Positions 7,904-15,695 of a stretch of DNA of 35,862 nt are shown piece by piece. How positions within the stretch are numbered: the stretch's first letter is position 1; every line of letters starts with the position of its first letter. The notes under the pieces are model-generated. The model was not told the origin of the DNA. It searched no databases and saw nothing but the letters and a program-made list of their open reading frames with translations. The stretch spans positions 1 to 35,862 of the forward strand of contig DATILL010000135.1 in assembly GCA_035476575.1 (NCBI GenBank), read 5' to 3'. Position numbers and translations under genes: made by a program. Source of the DNA: DATILL01 sp035476575 (GTDB lineage Bacteria; Actinomycetota; Actinomycetes; Mycobacteriales; JACQDL01).

Positions 7904-8340
7904 ATGTCCGCGGATGTTCGGTGCGGGTCGGGTTCGGGCGATGGGGCCGGGCCGGGACTGTTGCGCGAGGCGGTGTTGGCTGGGCCGGAGGTGGGGTTGC
8001 TGCCGGGTTGCGGGATGGGGTCTGGCAGGTGGTGGCGCAGGTGGAGGCGGTCCGGGCCGCGTTGGCTGGGGAAGGTCATGTCGACTCGCGCCGGCGGGTG
8101 CTGGCCCGGTGAGGTGACGGTGGCGGCGGTGCTGGGGTTGTGCCTGTACGGCGGTGAGGGGTACGACTCGGTGCTGGCGCGGGTGGTCCCGGCGCTGGCC
8201 CCGGGTGCGGCGGTGCCCAATGCCTCGGCGTTGTCCCAGGCCCGGGCCCGGCTGGTCGGGCAGCCGGTGAAGGCGTTGTTCGAGGCCGTCGCCGACACCC
8301 AGCCGGCCGCGGCGGTAGGCGGCGGGCAGGCGTTTCCCAA
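7904..8340 (+). pseudogene. Transposase N-terminal remnant (IS4-like)
   Basis: A frame starting MSADVRCGSG includes GLLREAVLAGPEVGLLPG. After an apparent frameshift excursion near 8010-8110 (the alternative frame reads LRDGVWQVVAQVEAVRAAL), it resumes as VTVAAVLGLCLYGGEGYDSVLARVVPAL and NASALSQARARLVGQPVKALFEAVAD. This pattern of a hydrophobic helix, GEGYDSV, then a SALSQARARLG-like stretch matches the N-terminal domain of IS4-family transposases of actinomycetes. Similarity ends near 8340, before any DDE catalytic residues, so the copy is truncated and frameshifted. I found no terminal inverted repeats. Confidence 0.55.
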
Positions 8341-8547
8341 CTCCACACGTGAGACTGCTGCTTGGCGGCCACCGTCCACAGCTCCTGGCAGGTGCGCCGG
8401 ACACCGTTCAGCTCGGCGTTGTCATACAGGTACACAGCGATGAGATCAACGACGGGCGGAGCGCTCCCAGCCCGGGAGCGAGTTCCACCGTCTCAAGATC
8501 GGTCGCACTGAAGCCCCAGCCACGCCCACCGCCATGATCCGCCCGAC

Positions 8548-8568
8548 CGGACCTGTCAGTCAGGTCCG
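8548..8568 (-). terminator. Terminator hairpin downstream of the MFS gene
   Basis: A perfect 8-bp stem CGGACCTG / CAGGTCCG with the 5-base loop TCAGT lies 34 bases beyond the stop of the minus-strand MFS gene. Confidence 0.5.
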
Positions 8569-8601
8569 CGTGTAACGGCTGGGTGGGTCGGGCAGCCAGC
8601 G

Positions 8602-9900
8602 TCACCTCACGCGGCCCTGCCCGACCAGCTCCGGCTCCAGGACCTCGGCTGTCTCCGGTCGCCTCGGCGGGTCCGCCGGTGCGCTGGCCAGGAAGCCCCC
8701 CAGGAAGTTCCTACGCCGGCCGGCCGCGACCACGAGGGCCGCCAGCAGGAGCCCACCCATCGCGCCCAGCAGCACGAACGACACCCGGCCGGTCAGCTCG
8801 TAGAGTACGGTCCCGACGATCGGGCCGAGGACGTTGCCGATGTCCGAGACCGCGCCGAACAGCCCGAACGCCTTGCCTTGGTGGGTCGTGGCCGACCGCA
8901 GCTCGACGATGCCTCGCCGCGCGGTCAGGAAGAGGACCGCGTACCCGACCATGAACACGACGAACCACCCCGCGACCGGCAGCACGCTGGCGCGGATGGC
9001 CATCCCGGCCAGCCCGACGGCCAGGAAGGCGAGGCCGGTTCCGATCAGGGTCACCAGCCGCAGCCGCTCGGCGTAGCGGCCCAGCGCCCACATGCTCAGG
9101 CCCGACACGGCGAGGCCGACGACGAAGACCACCGAGATCGCGGTGCGCGCCGAGGTGTCCTGCCCGGTGCTGAGGTAGAGCGGCAGCACCGGCTCAAGCG
9201 CCGTGTAGATGAGGCTGGTGAACATGTCCAGCCCACCGAGCACGAGCACCCACAGCCACCACCGCCTCGCGGTGGCGCCATCCGTGCCATCCGCGCCGTC
9301 CGCCGTCGGCGCGTCCGGCTCGGGGTTCTCCAGCGCCGCCGGGCTGGATGGGGGGATGGCGCGCAGCAGGCCGAACGCCGTCACCGCCGTGACCGCGGCG
9401 CCGACGAGGAACAGCGCCTCAAGGCCCACCGGTGCGGCCACCCCGGCGACCAGCGGCCCGAGGAGGAACCCCGCCACCGCGGCCGAGCTGAAGTTTCCCA
9501 TCATCCGGCTGGTCGAGATCCCGTAGTGCCGGCACAGCGCGGTCATTCCCGCGTAGAGGGCAGGCGACACCAGCCCCTCGCCCACCCCCCAGAAGACCCG
9601 CCCGGCCAGCAATGTCAGGGAGTCTCGGGCCAGCGCCGTGAGCACGATGCCGGCCGCGGCGATGATCAGCGCGACGAACGCGACGGTGCTAGCCCGCCAC
9701 CGGTCGACCCACCATCCGCCAACCGGCTGGGCCAGCGCCTTGGCCGCCGCGAACAGGGCGAACGTCAGCGCGATGACCGCCGGTCCGGCCCCCACCCGAC
9801 CCTCGAGGTCCGGCACGAACGGGATCAGCACCGTGTAGGAGGCGTTGACGCTGATGACCGCTACCAGGATCAGCGCGACACGCCGCTGGCCCGGCCCCAT
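8602..9900 (-). CDS. MFS transporter, probable drug or metabolite exporter
   Basis: This 432-residue major facilitator protein has about 12 hydrophobic segments in two halves. They are separated by a charged, low-complexity cytoplasmic loop around residues 203-222 (ENPEPDAPTADGADGTDG). The GGWWVDRW loop after the second segment is the MFS motif A position, and AFGLFGAVSDIGNVLGPIVG in the C-terminal half resembles DHA1 efflux permeases. The ATG shares one base with the stop of the upstream acyltransferase gene (TGATG at 9902-9898), so the two are co-transcribed. Convergent orientation towards the carrier-protein operon and co-operon with a FemAB-like enzyme suggest export of a product made nearby, which is inference only. 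Confidence 0.85.
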   Translation of the reverse strand: MGPGQRRVALILVAVISVNASYTVLIPFVPDLEGRVGAGPAVIALTFALFAAAKALAQPVGGWWVDRWRASTVAFVALIIAAAGIVLTALARDSLTLLAGRVFWGVGEGLVSPALYAGMTALCRHYGISTSRMMGNFSSAAVAGFLLGPLVAGVAAPVGLEALFLVGAAVTAVTAFGLLRAIPPSSPAALENPEPDAPTADGADGTDGATARRWWLWVLVLGGLDMFTSLIYTALEPVLPLYLSTGQDTSARTAISVVFVVGLAVSGLSMWALGRYAERLRLVTLIGTGLAFLAVGLAGMAIRASVLPVAGWFVVFMVGYAVLFLTARRGIVELRSATTHQGKAFGLFGAVSDIGNVLGPIVGTVLYELTGRVSFVLLGAMGGLLLAALVVAAGRRRNFLGGFLASAPADPPRRPETAEVLEPELVGQGRVR

Positions 9901-10985
9901 CAGTCCGCCTCGATGTAGGCGGACAACACCTCGTGCATGCCGGTGAGCGCCGCGCTGAGGTCCGGCCGCGGGCTCGGGGCATATACCAGTGCCCACAGGT
10001 CGGTGCCGGTCAGGCCGTGCCGCTCCTTGAACCGGTAGTTGTCCCGGCCCCACTCGATCCGGCGCATGCCGTGCTCGTAAGCCCACTCGGTGCCGCCGTA
10101 CATCAGCGCCACATAGGTGCTCAGCTCCTTGAGCATGGGATAGTCGACACCGCCGCACATGAAGGTGACCTCGGCTCCGCGCCGGAACGCGAAGAACGCG
10201 CCGACCAGCCGGTCGTCCACCTGCGCGGCGAGCATCATGGCTCCGGGCACCCGCAGCATCCCGTGCAGCGCCTCCTCGTCGAACAGCGCTGGCCAGTCGT
10301 TCTTGTCGCTCGTGTCGACGGTCAGCGGGAAAGCGGCCGGCACCAGCGCGTGCGCCTCCGGCCCGTCGATCATCCGCACCCGCAGCCCGCGCTCGTACCC
10401 CCGGCGCAGGCGCCGCTCCACGTCTCGCCTGATCTTCGGGGCCAGCCGGTTCAGGTAGTCGCTGAAGCCGCCGGACAGCTCGGTGCTGTAGGTCCGCTCC
10501 AGCAGCACCGTGCCGACCGGTGGGCCGACCGCGGCCACCCAGCCAGCCACGCCCTCGTCGGTGAGGTTGGGCGCGACCAGCACCTCGGCCGCACCGGTGC
10601 CGATCCACTCCATCGCGGTGGTGTACGCGCCGCGCGCCAAGGCGACCGGCACCGAGCCGCGCTTGCTGTACATGGAGTACGGGGACCCGGCGAAGATCAC
10701 TGGCTGGCCGAACCGACCCACCAGCCCAACCTGCACCTCATACCCGTGCCAGAACGGCGACATGGTCACCTCGTAGAGCGGGAGAACTGAGGACCCCTGC
10801 GCGCCTGCCGGCTCAGTGCTGATATAGCCGTGTCGCGTACGCCGCTCGATGCCTACCGTCTCCCAGGCACGCAGCCAGCCGGCGGAGTCGTACAGGCAGC
10901 TCGCGGCCACCAGCTCGGGCAGCCGGTCAGACAGCGACCAGCCGGAGGTGGTCACCGCACCGTGGTCCGTATGTGTGACGGTCAT
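9900..10985 (-). CDS. FemAB/GNAT-like acyltransferase (Acetyltransf_6 / peptidoglycan-bridge type)
   Basis: This 361-residue protein has the double-GNAT fold pattern of the FemABX/CelD group. The segment around residues 175-305 reads KIRRDVERRLRRGYERGLRV, then FALLDEE-like spacing, MMLAAQVDDRLVGAFFAFRRG, YVALMYGGTEWAYEHGMRRIEWGRD and YRFKERHG, typical of Acetyltransf_6. Members use aminoacyl-tRNA or acyl-CoA to acylate amino groups of cell-wall precursors, polysaccharides or small peptides. I choose the ATG at 10985, since AGGAGG sits 8 bases upstream, over an in-frame ATG at 11066. It is coupled to the MFS gene. Beside a carrier-protein pathway it could attach an amino acid to the product, as tRNA-dependent ligases do in some peptide antibiotics; a cell-wall role is equally possible. 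Confidence 0.75.
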   Translation of the reverse strand: MTVTHTDHGAVTTSGWSLSDRLPELVAASCLYDSAGWLRAWETVGIERRTRHGYISTEPAGAQGSSVLPLYEVTMSPFWHGYEVQVGLVGRFGQPVIFAGSPYSMYSKRGSVPVALARGAYTTAMEWIGTGAAEVLVAPNLTDEGVAGWVAAVGPPVGTVLLERTYSTELSGGFSDYLNRLAPKIRRDVERRLRRGYERGLRVRMIDGPEAHALVPAAFPLTVDTSDKNDWPALFDEEALHGMLRVPGAMMLAAQVDDRLVGAFFAFRRGAEVTFMCGGVDYPMLKELSTYVALMYGGTEWAYEHGMRRIEWGRDNYRFKERHGLTGTDLWALVYAPSPRPDLSAALTGMHEVLSAYIEAD

Positions 10986-11240
10986 GCCACATACCTCCTG
11001 CTCCGGGTCCACACGTGGGTGCGGAGACGGCCACACGTCGATCTCGTCGTCCGACGCGCTCGGCACCGGCGCCAGCCCACCGGGTCATCGCGATCGTGAC
11101 GGCGACCATCGCCGCGCGTTCGCTGCTCGCGGCGCGGACGTCGATCCATCTTTGTCACGCATCACAAGAGGCTCGGCGACGCCGCCGCGAGACAGGGGCC
11201 ACGGCTACACGCCGCAATCTGCACGGTCCGGGCCTGAACG

Positions 11241-11418
11241 AGGTCACCACAACGCCGAGTGGTCACCTATGGGGGTCTGCAGGCAACAAGAGGTCACCAC
11301 AACGCCGAGTGGTCACCTCACGGTGGTCGGGGCCAACGTGAGGTGACCACAACGCCGACAGGTCACCACACAGGCGGCGCAACCAACGTGAGGTGACCAC
11401 AACGCCGGGAGGTGACCA
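11241..11418. repeat. Array of four 28-bp GGTSACC units at exact 50-bp period (locus 1)
   Basis: Units start at 11241, 11291, 11341 and 11391, with three 22-base intervals. Each unit has GGTSACC at positions 2-8 and 21-27, joined by the conserved core ACAACGCCG. The first two units are identical over 28 bases; the third and fourth differ at a few positions, including the central S of the half-sites. Two of the intervals end in CAACGTG. The array fills the divergent region between the FemAB-like gene and glyA, ending 77 bases before the glyA ATG. The same architecture recurs at 24117-24244. Function is unknown. Regulator binding sites on one helix face or a BIME-like repeat are the leading ideas. 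Confidence 0.9.
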
Positions 11419-11495
11419 CACTGGGCAAAAGCGGTGCCGGGCGGCTTGGCGGGCGCCGTACAGTGGGGCAGCCGACTCAGGGGGTGCCCGGGGCA

Positions 11496-12791
11496 ATGAC
11501 CACACCGTTTTGGGGGCCGGACTTCGCGGCGCTCCAGCGGCAGGATCCCGAGGTCGCGGCCGTCGTGCTCGGCGAGCTCGACCGGCTCCGCGGCGGGCTG
11601 CAGCTCATCGCCAGCGAGAACCTGACCAGCCCGGCCGTGCTCGCCGCGCTCGGGTCCACCCTGACCAACAAGTACGCCGAGGGCTACCCCCGCCAGCGGT
11701 ACTACGCCGGCTGCGGGCCGGCCGACGCGGCCGAGGAGCTGGCCATCGCCCGGGCGACCGCGCTGTTCGGCGCCGAGCACGCCAACGTCCAGCCGCACTC
11801 CGGGGCCAGCGCCAACCTGGCCGCCTACGCCGCCCTGATCGAGCCGGGCGACCTGGTGCTGGCCATGTCGCTCCCGCACGGCGGCCACCTCACCCACGGC
11901 AGCCGGGTCAACTTCTCCGGCTGCTGGTACGACGTCGTCGGCTACCACGTCCGTCCCGACACCGAGCTGATCGACTACGACGAGCTGCGCGACCTGGCCC
12001 GCCGGCACCGGCCCCGGCTGATCGTCGCGGGCGCCACGGCGTACCCGAGGCTGCTCGACTTCGCGGCGTTCCGACAGGTCGCGGACGAGGTGGGCGCCTA
12101 TCTGATGGTCGACGCCGCGCACCTGATCGGGCTGATCGCGGGTGGCGCGATCCCGTCCCCGGTGCCCTACGCCGACGTGGTCACCCTCACCACCCACAAG
12201 GTCCTCCGCGGGCCGAGGGGTGGCATGATCCTGAGCCGGGCCGACCTGGCCGACCGGATCGACCGGGCCGTCTACCCGTTCCTGCAGAGCGGGCCGTTGA
12301 TGCATGTCATCGCCGCGAAGGCGGTGGCGCTGGGAGAGGCGATGCAGCCGGAGTTCGCCGGGTACGCCCGGCAGGTGGTGGCCAACGCGGCGGCGCTGGC
12401 GAGCGCGCTGGCCACCGAGGGCATGCGTCCGGTCTCCGGCGGCACCGACACCCACCTGACCCTGATGGACCTGCGTGACCTGGGCGTGACCGGCGCGGAG
12501 GCCGAGGCCCGCTGCGAGGCGGCCGGCATCACGCTGAACAAGAACGTGATCCCGTTCGACCCCCGGCCGTCGCGGGTGGCCTCCGGGCTGCGCGCCGGCA
12601 CGCCCGCGGTCACCACCCAGGGCATGGCGGAGGGACAGATGAAGGAGATCGCCGGGCTGGTGGGCCGGGCGGTGCGCGACCCGGCCGCCCGGGACGAGGT
12701 CGCCGCGGGCGTTGCGGCGCTGGTCGGGCGCCATCCGGCATACCCGCGGCCGGCGTCCGTCGAGTGGGCACCGGCCGGCGGGGCCGGGTGA
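11496..12791 (+). CDS. glyA: Serine hydroxymethyltransferase
   Basis: This PLP enzyme of 431 residues interconverts serine and glycine with tetrahydrofolate, supplying one-carbon units. Landmarks are LIASEN (37-42), NKYAEGYP with RYY (58-70), QPHSGASAN (99-107), DAAHLIGLIAGG (206-217, with Asp206 and His209), and Lys235 in TLTTHKVLRGPRGG, which forms the internal aldimine. The C-terminal part has SGLRAGTPAVTTQGM. I choose ATG 11496, where family similarity begins; an in-frame GTG/ATG at 11412 would add a 28-residue leader running into the repeat array. A possible -10 TACAGT lies at 11459-11464. The next gene, wecA, starts 9 bases after the stop. glyA-wecA-atp is a recurrent actinobacterial order. 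Confidence 0.95.
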   Translation: MTTPFWGPDFAALQRQDPEVAAVVLGELDRLRGGLQLIASENLTSPAVLAALGSTLTNKYAEGYPRQRYYAGCGPADAAEELAIARATALFGAEHANVQPHSGASANLAAYAALIEPGDLVLAMSLPHGGHLTHGSRVNFSGCWYDVVGYHVRPDTELIDYDELRDLARRHRPRLIVAGATAYPRLLDFAAFRQVADEVGAYLMVDAAHLIGLIAGGAIPSPVPYADVVTLTTHKVLRGPRGGMILSRADLADRIDRAVYPFLQSGPLMHVIAAKAVALGEAMQPEFAGYARQVVANAAALASALATEGMRPVSGGTDTHLTLMDLRDLGVTGAEAEARCEAAGITLNKNVIPFDPRPSRVASGLRAGTPAVTTQGMAEGQMKEIAGLVGRAVRDPAARDEVAAGVAALVGRHPAYPRPASVEWAPAGGAG

Positions 12792-12800
12792 GGCCGGACC

Positions 12801-13913
12801 GTGCGTGAGTACCTGCTCGTCCTGGGCATCGCGGCGGCGGTGACCTACCTGCTCACCCCGGTGGTGCGGATCATCGCGATGAGGTGGGGGGCGATGGCCA
12901 AGGTCCGCGACCGCGACGTGCACGCCATCCCCACCCCGCGGCTGGGCGGCGTGGCGATCTACGGCGGGGTATGCGCCGCGTTGATGATCGCGCACCTGAT
13001 GCCGACGCTGCGCCGCAGCTTCGAGGCGAACAGCTACTCGACCGCCATCCTGATCTCCGGTGGGCTGATCTGCCTGCTCGGTGCGCTCGACGACCGGTGG
13101 GAGCTGGACTCGCTGACCAAGCTGGCCGGCCAGGTGGTGGCGACCGGCGTGATGGTGATCCTCGGCGTGCAGCTCGCGCTGGTCTACGTCGGCTTCGGCG
13201 GGGTGGGCACCTTCATCCTGTCCCGGGACCAGTCGGTGCCGCTCACCATCCTCTTCTGCGTGCTGACCATCAACGCGATCAACTTCATCGACGGGCTGGA
13301 CGGCCTCGCCGCCGGGGTCTCGGCGATCTCCGCGCTGGCGTTCTTCGTCTACTCCTACCACCTGGGCTACGTCGGGTACGGCGATGTCGCGTTCACCCCG
13401 GCGCTGATCTCCGCGGTGCTGGCCGGCGCCTGCCTGGGCTTCCTGCCGCACAACTTCCAGCCGGCCCGGATCTTCATGGGCGACTCCGGGTCGATGCTGA
13501 TCGGGCTGATGCTGGCCGCCTCGGCCACCACCGCGACCACCGCCGACCCGCAGGCCTTCCAGGACCTGCTCGGCTCGCTGCCACTGGTGATCGGCCTGCT
13601 GATCCCGCTCGGCGTGCTGGCCATCCCGCTGGTGGACCTGACGCTGGCGGTGTTCCGCCGGGTCAAGGCGGGCCGGTCGCCGTTCGCGCCGGACAAGATG
13701 CACCTGCACCACCGGCTGCTGGAGATCGGCCACTCGCAGCGTCGGGCGGTGCTGATCATCTATCTGTGGACGGCGTTGCTCGCCTTCGGCGGGGTGGCCG
13801 TGTCGGTTACCAACGGGCTGTGGCTGGTGCTGTCGGTGGTCGGCGGGACGGCGGTCGTCGCGCTCGTCCTGGTGAACCTGCCGCGGCTCCGGCCGACCCG
13901 GCGGCTGCCGTAG
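12801..13913 (+). CDS. wecA: Polyprenyl-phosphate N-acetylglucosaminyl-1-phosphate transferase (WecA/Rfe)
   Basis: This is an integral membrane protein of 370 residues with about 10-11 membrane segments. Catalytic landmarks of the MraY/WecA/TagO family are the Asp pair Asp97-Asp98 (GALDDRWELD), NFIDGLDGLAAG (161-172), GDSG (227-230) and the HLHH carbohydrate-recognition loop (301-304, in PDKMHLHHRLL). The HIR/HLHH-type loop and the position upstream of the atp operon match mycobacterial Rv1302 (wecA/rfe). That enzyme transfers GlcNAc-1-phosphate to decaprenyl phosphate to start the cell-wall linker unit. The start is GTG 12801, 9 bases after glyA, so the two are probably co-transcribed. A hairpin directly after the stop separates it from the atp operon. 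Confidence 0.92.
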   Translation: MREYLLVLGIAAAVTYLLTPVVRIIAMRWGAMAKVRDRDVHAIPTPRLGGVAIYGGVCAALMIAHLMPTLRRSFEANSYSTAILISGGLICLLGALDDRWELDSLTKLAGQVVATGVMVILGVQLALVYVGFGGVGTFILSRDQSVPLTILFCVLTINAINFIDGLDGLAAGVSAISALAFFVYSYHLGYVGYGDVAFTPALISAVLAGACLGFLPHNFQPARIFMGDSGSMLIGLMLAASATTATTADPQAFQDLLGSLPLVIGLLIPLGVLAIPLVDLTLAVFRRVKAGRSPFAPDKMHLHHRLLEIGHSQRRAVLIIYLWTALLAFGGVAVSVTNGLWLVLSVVGGTAVVALVLVNLPRLRPTRRLP

Positions 13914-13935
13914 CCGCACCCGCTGCCGGGTGCGG
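13914..13935 (+). terminator. Terminator hairpin after wecA
   Basis: A perfect 9-bp stem (CCGCACCCG / CGGGTGCGG) with a 4-base loop begins at the first base after the wecA stop. There is no T-run. It isolates glyA-wecA from the ATP synthase promoter. Confidence 0.65.
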
Positions 13936-13949
13936 GGCCAAGCCCTGGG

Positions 13950-13978
13950 TTGGAGTGCGGCAACGCATCGGCTATGCT
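13950..13978 (+). promoter_or_regulatory. Sigma-A-type promoter of the ATP synthase operon
   Basis: The -35 box TTGGAG (13950-13955), a 17-base spacer and the -10 box TATGCT (13973-13978) fit the housekeeping consensus well. Transcription would start near 13985. The leader to atpI would then be about 230 bases and contains a small ORF. Confidence 0.55.
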
Positions 13979-13982
13979 CCCT

Positions 13983-13998
13983 TGTGAAAACATTCACG
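13983..13998. promoter_or_regulatory. CRP/GlxR-like operator overlapping the atp transcription start
   Basis: TGTGA-aaacat-TCACG matches the CRP-family consensus TGTGA-N6-TCACA at nine of ten defined positions. It extends as the imperfect dyad CTTGTGAA / TTCACGAG. It lies 4 bases downstream of the predicted -10 box, over the expected transcription start. If this promoter is the active one, binding should repress; if an unseen downstream promoter is used, it could activate. In Corynebacterium, GlxR is known to act on energy-metabolism genes. Confidence 0.5.
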
Positions 13999-14058
13999 AG
14001 CTGGCGATCGGCGTAGAACCGCAGGTCGCGGGCACAACGGGTTGCTGAGGAGGCTCAT

Positions 14059-14199
14059 ATGCGCTGTGGTACTGTGCCCCAACGTCCCGCGTCGGCGGGA
14101 GCAACGGGCCACCGCTATCGGCGGCCCGCTGCCATATTCAGGACGAACCGCGAGGAGTCGCCCGTGAGTGATGTCGGCGCGCAGGCACCAGTCAGCTAG
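14059..14199 (+). CDS. Small ORF (46 aa) in the atp operon leader
   Basis: ATG 14059 is preceded by GAGGAGG ending 6 bases upstream, a stronger ribosome-binding site than that of atpI itself. The product begins MRCGTVPQRPASAG, is rich in Arg, Ala and Pro, and has one Cys and no membrane segment. An internal in-frame GTG near 14164 has its own GAGGAG. The ORF stops 18 bases before the AtpI-like gene. It could be a leader peptide controlling entry into the operon or a chance ORF with a good ribosome site. I do not recognise the sequence. Confidence 0.4.
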   Translation: MRCGTVPQRPASAGATGHRYRRPAAIFRTNREESPVSDVGAQAPVS

Positions 14200-14217
14200 C
14201 GGGCGGGATGATCGGCC

Positions 14218-14424
14218 ATGGCTGGTAACGGTCTGGACCGTTCGAAACTGCTCGGCGTTGGCAGCGCCATCGCGCTGTGCCTGCTTGGTGGGATGGCTCT
14301 CGGTTGGTTCGTTGACGGGCGCCTGCACACGTTCCCAGTGTTCGTCCTCGTTGGCCTCGCTCTCGGCATCGCTGGGGGCTGTGTCTATGCCTACGTCGAG
14401 ATCCGCGAGTTCCTGAGAGAGTGA
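14218..14424 (+). CDS. AtpI/AtpZ-like small membrane protein of the ATP synthase operon
   Basis: This 68-residue protein has two membrane helices (about 12-33 and 38-60). The segment GGMALGWFVDGRLHTFPVFVLVGLALGIAGG is typical of the AtpZ/AtpI family (F0F1-ATPase-associated, PF09527). Members are encoded at the head of atp operons, may act as assembly factors for the c-ring, and have been proposed to carry Mg2+ or Ca2+. It is the first annotated atp-operon gene after the leader ORF and is followed 20 bases later by the second atpI-type gene. The assignment rests on size, topology, the G-x3-G-rich helix pattern and position. Confidence 0.8.
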   Translation: MAGNGLDRSKLLGVGSAIALCLLGGMALGWFVDGRLHTFPVFVLVGLALGIAGGCVYAYVEIREFLRE

Positions 14425-14444
14425 GCTGAGTTGAGAGGCCGGCC

Positions 14445-14846
14445 GTGCAACCCGTCCTGACTGTCCCGACCAACGCGGCCGCCAACCTACGCAGGTCGGC
14501 GGTGCTGGCGGCGTGCCTCGGTGCCGCCACACTGATCGTCGTCGCCCTGCTGGGTCACCTCGCGGTGGGCCTGTTCCTGATGTTCGGGCTGGCTCTGGGC
14601 GCGCTGAACAGCCGGCTCGTGCAGCGTTCGGTGGTGCGGTTCGCGGCGAGTGAGGCAGCCGACAAGAGACGCCGGTTCGCCCTGTCGGTGCTTGGCCGGC
14701 TCGCGCTGGTCACTGTGCTGGCCGGGGCCTGCGCCTTCGCGGTCCGGCCGGACGGGCTCGGCGCGATCGCCGGGCTGGCGCTGTTCCAGCTCATCATGAT
14801 TGGCGGCGCCTCGGTGCCGCTGCTCAAGGAGCTGCGGCAGCCATGA
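14445..14846 (+). CDS. atpI: ATP synthase subunit I (AtpI) homologue
   Basis: This is a 133-residue protein with four predicted membrane helices (about 18-36, 38-56, 81-100 and 108-126). A basic loop (SEAADKRRRFAL) lies between the second and third. Topology, length and position right before atpB fit the ATP synthase I family (PF03899), as in mycobacterial Rv1303. The start is GTG 14445. Its stop overlaps the atpB ATG (ATGA at 14843-14846), so the two are translationally coupled. In other bacteria AtpI assists assembly of the c-ring and is not part of the final enzyme. Confidence 0.8.
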   Translation: MQPVLTVPTNAAANLRRSAVLAACLGAATLIVVALLGHLAVGLFLMFGLALGALNSRLVQRSVVRFAASEAADKRRRFALSVLGRLALVTVLAGACAFAVRPDGLGAIAGLALFQLIMIGGASVPLLKELRQP

Positions 14847-15577
14847 CGGGTACTCCGCGCGCGTCGACCGGCATCGAGATCGGCCATCACATCACCCGGG
14901 ACATCGGCGGTTTCATCTTCAACGTCGACACCATCTGGGCCACCGCGCTGGCGGGCCTGGTGCTGGTTGGTGCCGGCGTGTACCTGCGCAGGCGGGCCAC
15001 CGCGGGCGTACCGAGCGGGCTGCAACTGTTCTTCGAGACGGTCACCCAGGCGGTCGAGCGCCAGGTGGAGAGCACCATGGGGCTGCGCACCGCGCCATGG
15101 GTGGTGCCGCTGGCGGTCACCCTGTTCTCGTTCATCCTGATCGCGAACTGGCTGGCGCTGATCCCGAGCGGGCACTCACCGGAGTACCTGGCGCCACCCA
15201 CCTCAGACGTCAACCTGGCATATGCGCTGGCCTTGCTGGTGATCGTCAGCGTGCATGCGACGGGCATCCGCAAGCAGGGCTTTCGGAACGCCTACAAACA
15301 TCTCGCGCAGCCGTACTGGTGGCTCTTCCCGATCAACCTGATCGAGGAGCTCGCCCGGCCGATCACATTGTCCCTCCGGCTCTTCGGAAACATCTTCTCC
15401 GGCGTCATCATGGTCTCGCTGATCGCGCTGTTCCCGGCCGCCATCCTGTGGGCGCCCAACGTTGGGTGGAAGTTGTTCGACATGTTCATCGGGCTCATCC
15501 AGGCGTTCATCTTCGCGTTGCTGACCATCCTCTACTTCAGTTTCGCAACCGCCCATGCCGATGAAGGGGGGCACTGA
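14843..15577 (+). CDS. atpB: ATP synthase F0 subunit a
   Basis: This 244-residue membrane protein has five to six helices and forms the proton half-channels against the c-ring. The essential arginine is Arg179 in the conserved ITLSLRLFGNIFSG; INLIEELARPI precedes it and the last helix carries FIFALLTILYFSFA. The N-terminal 20 residues contain a His pair and are not conserved. The start overlaps the atpI stop by four bases. The gap to atpE is 118 bases, the largest within the F0 part. It contains a repeated CTGGGCCAGCAG word but no gene. Confidence 0.96.
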   Translation: MTGTPRASTGIEIGHHITRDIGGFIFNVDTIWATALAGLVLVGAGVYLRRRATAGVPSGLQLFFETVTQAVERQVESTMGLRTAPWVVPLAVTLFSFILIANWLALIPSGHSPEYLAPPTSDVNLAYALALLVIVSVHATGIRKQGFRNAYKHLAQPYWWLFPINLIEELARPITLSLRLFGNIFSGVIMVSLIALFPAAILWAPNVGWKLFDMFIGLIQAFIFALLTILYFSFATAHADEGGH

Positions 15578-15695
15578 CGACGACTCCCTGGACCAGAAAT
15601 CATGGGCAGCACGATCAGCTCCCCTTCCAACCGGCAGCAGGACTGGGCCAGCAGAGCTGGGCCAGCAGGACTAGCGAGTGAGGAAACAGAGGACA

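Larger units (their letters stand above)
7400..8547. other. Decayed non-coding stretch with gene remnants
   Basis: No intact gene is supported across this 1.15 kb. It contains a response-regulator remnant (minus strand, near 7534-7719) and a frameshifted transposase start (plus strand, near 7904-8340), annotated separately. The rest, 7400-7530, 7720-7900 and 8340-8547, has no ORF with family resemblance. The local GC content falls in 7600-7800. It separates the carrier-protein operon from the convergent exporter unit. Confidence 0.5.

Noticed and set aside
11241..11418. CRISPR array
   Set aside because: Units are regularly spaced, but the 22-base intervals are too short and share ends (CAACGTG), the repeats vary, only 3-4 units occur at each of two loci and no cas genes are present.
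12801..13913. MraY (peptidoglycan translocase I)
   Set aside because: The family is the same, but the HLHH loop and the position upstream of atp match WecA/Rfe, and no mur genes are near.
11313..13997. Long minus-strand ORF of 894 codons opposite glyA-wecA
   Set aside because: It is antisense to two well-conserved genes, its composition is His/Arg/Gln/Pro-rich with no family motifs, and it is a by-product of high GC content.
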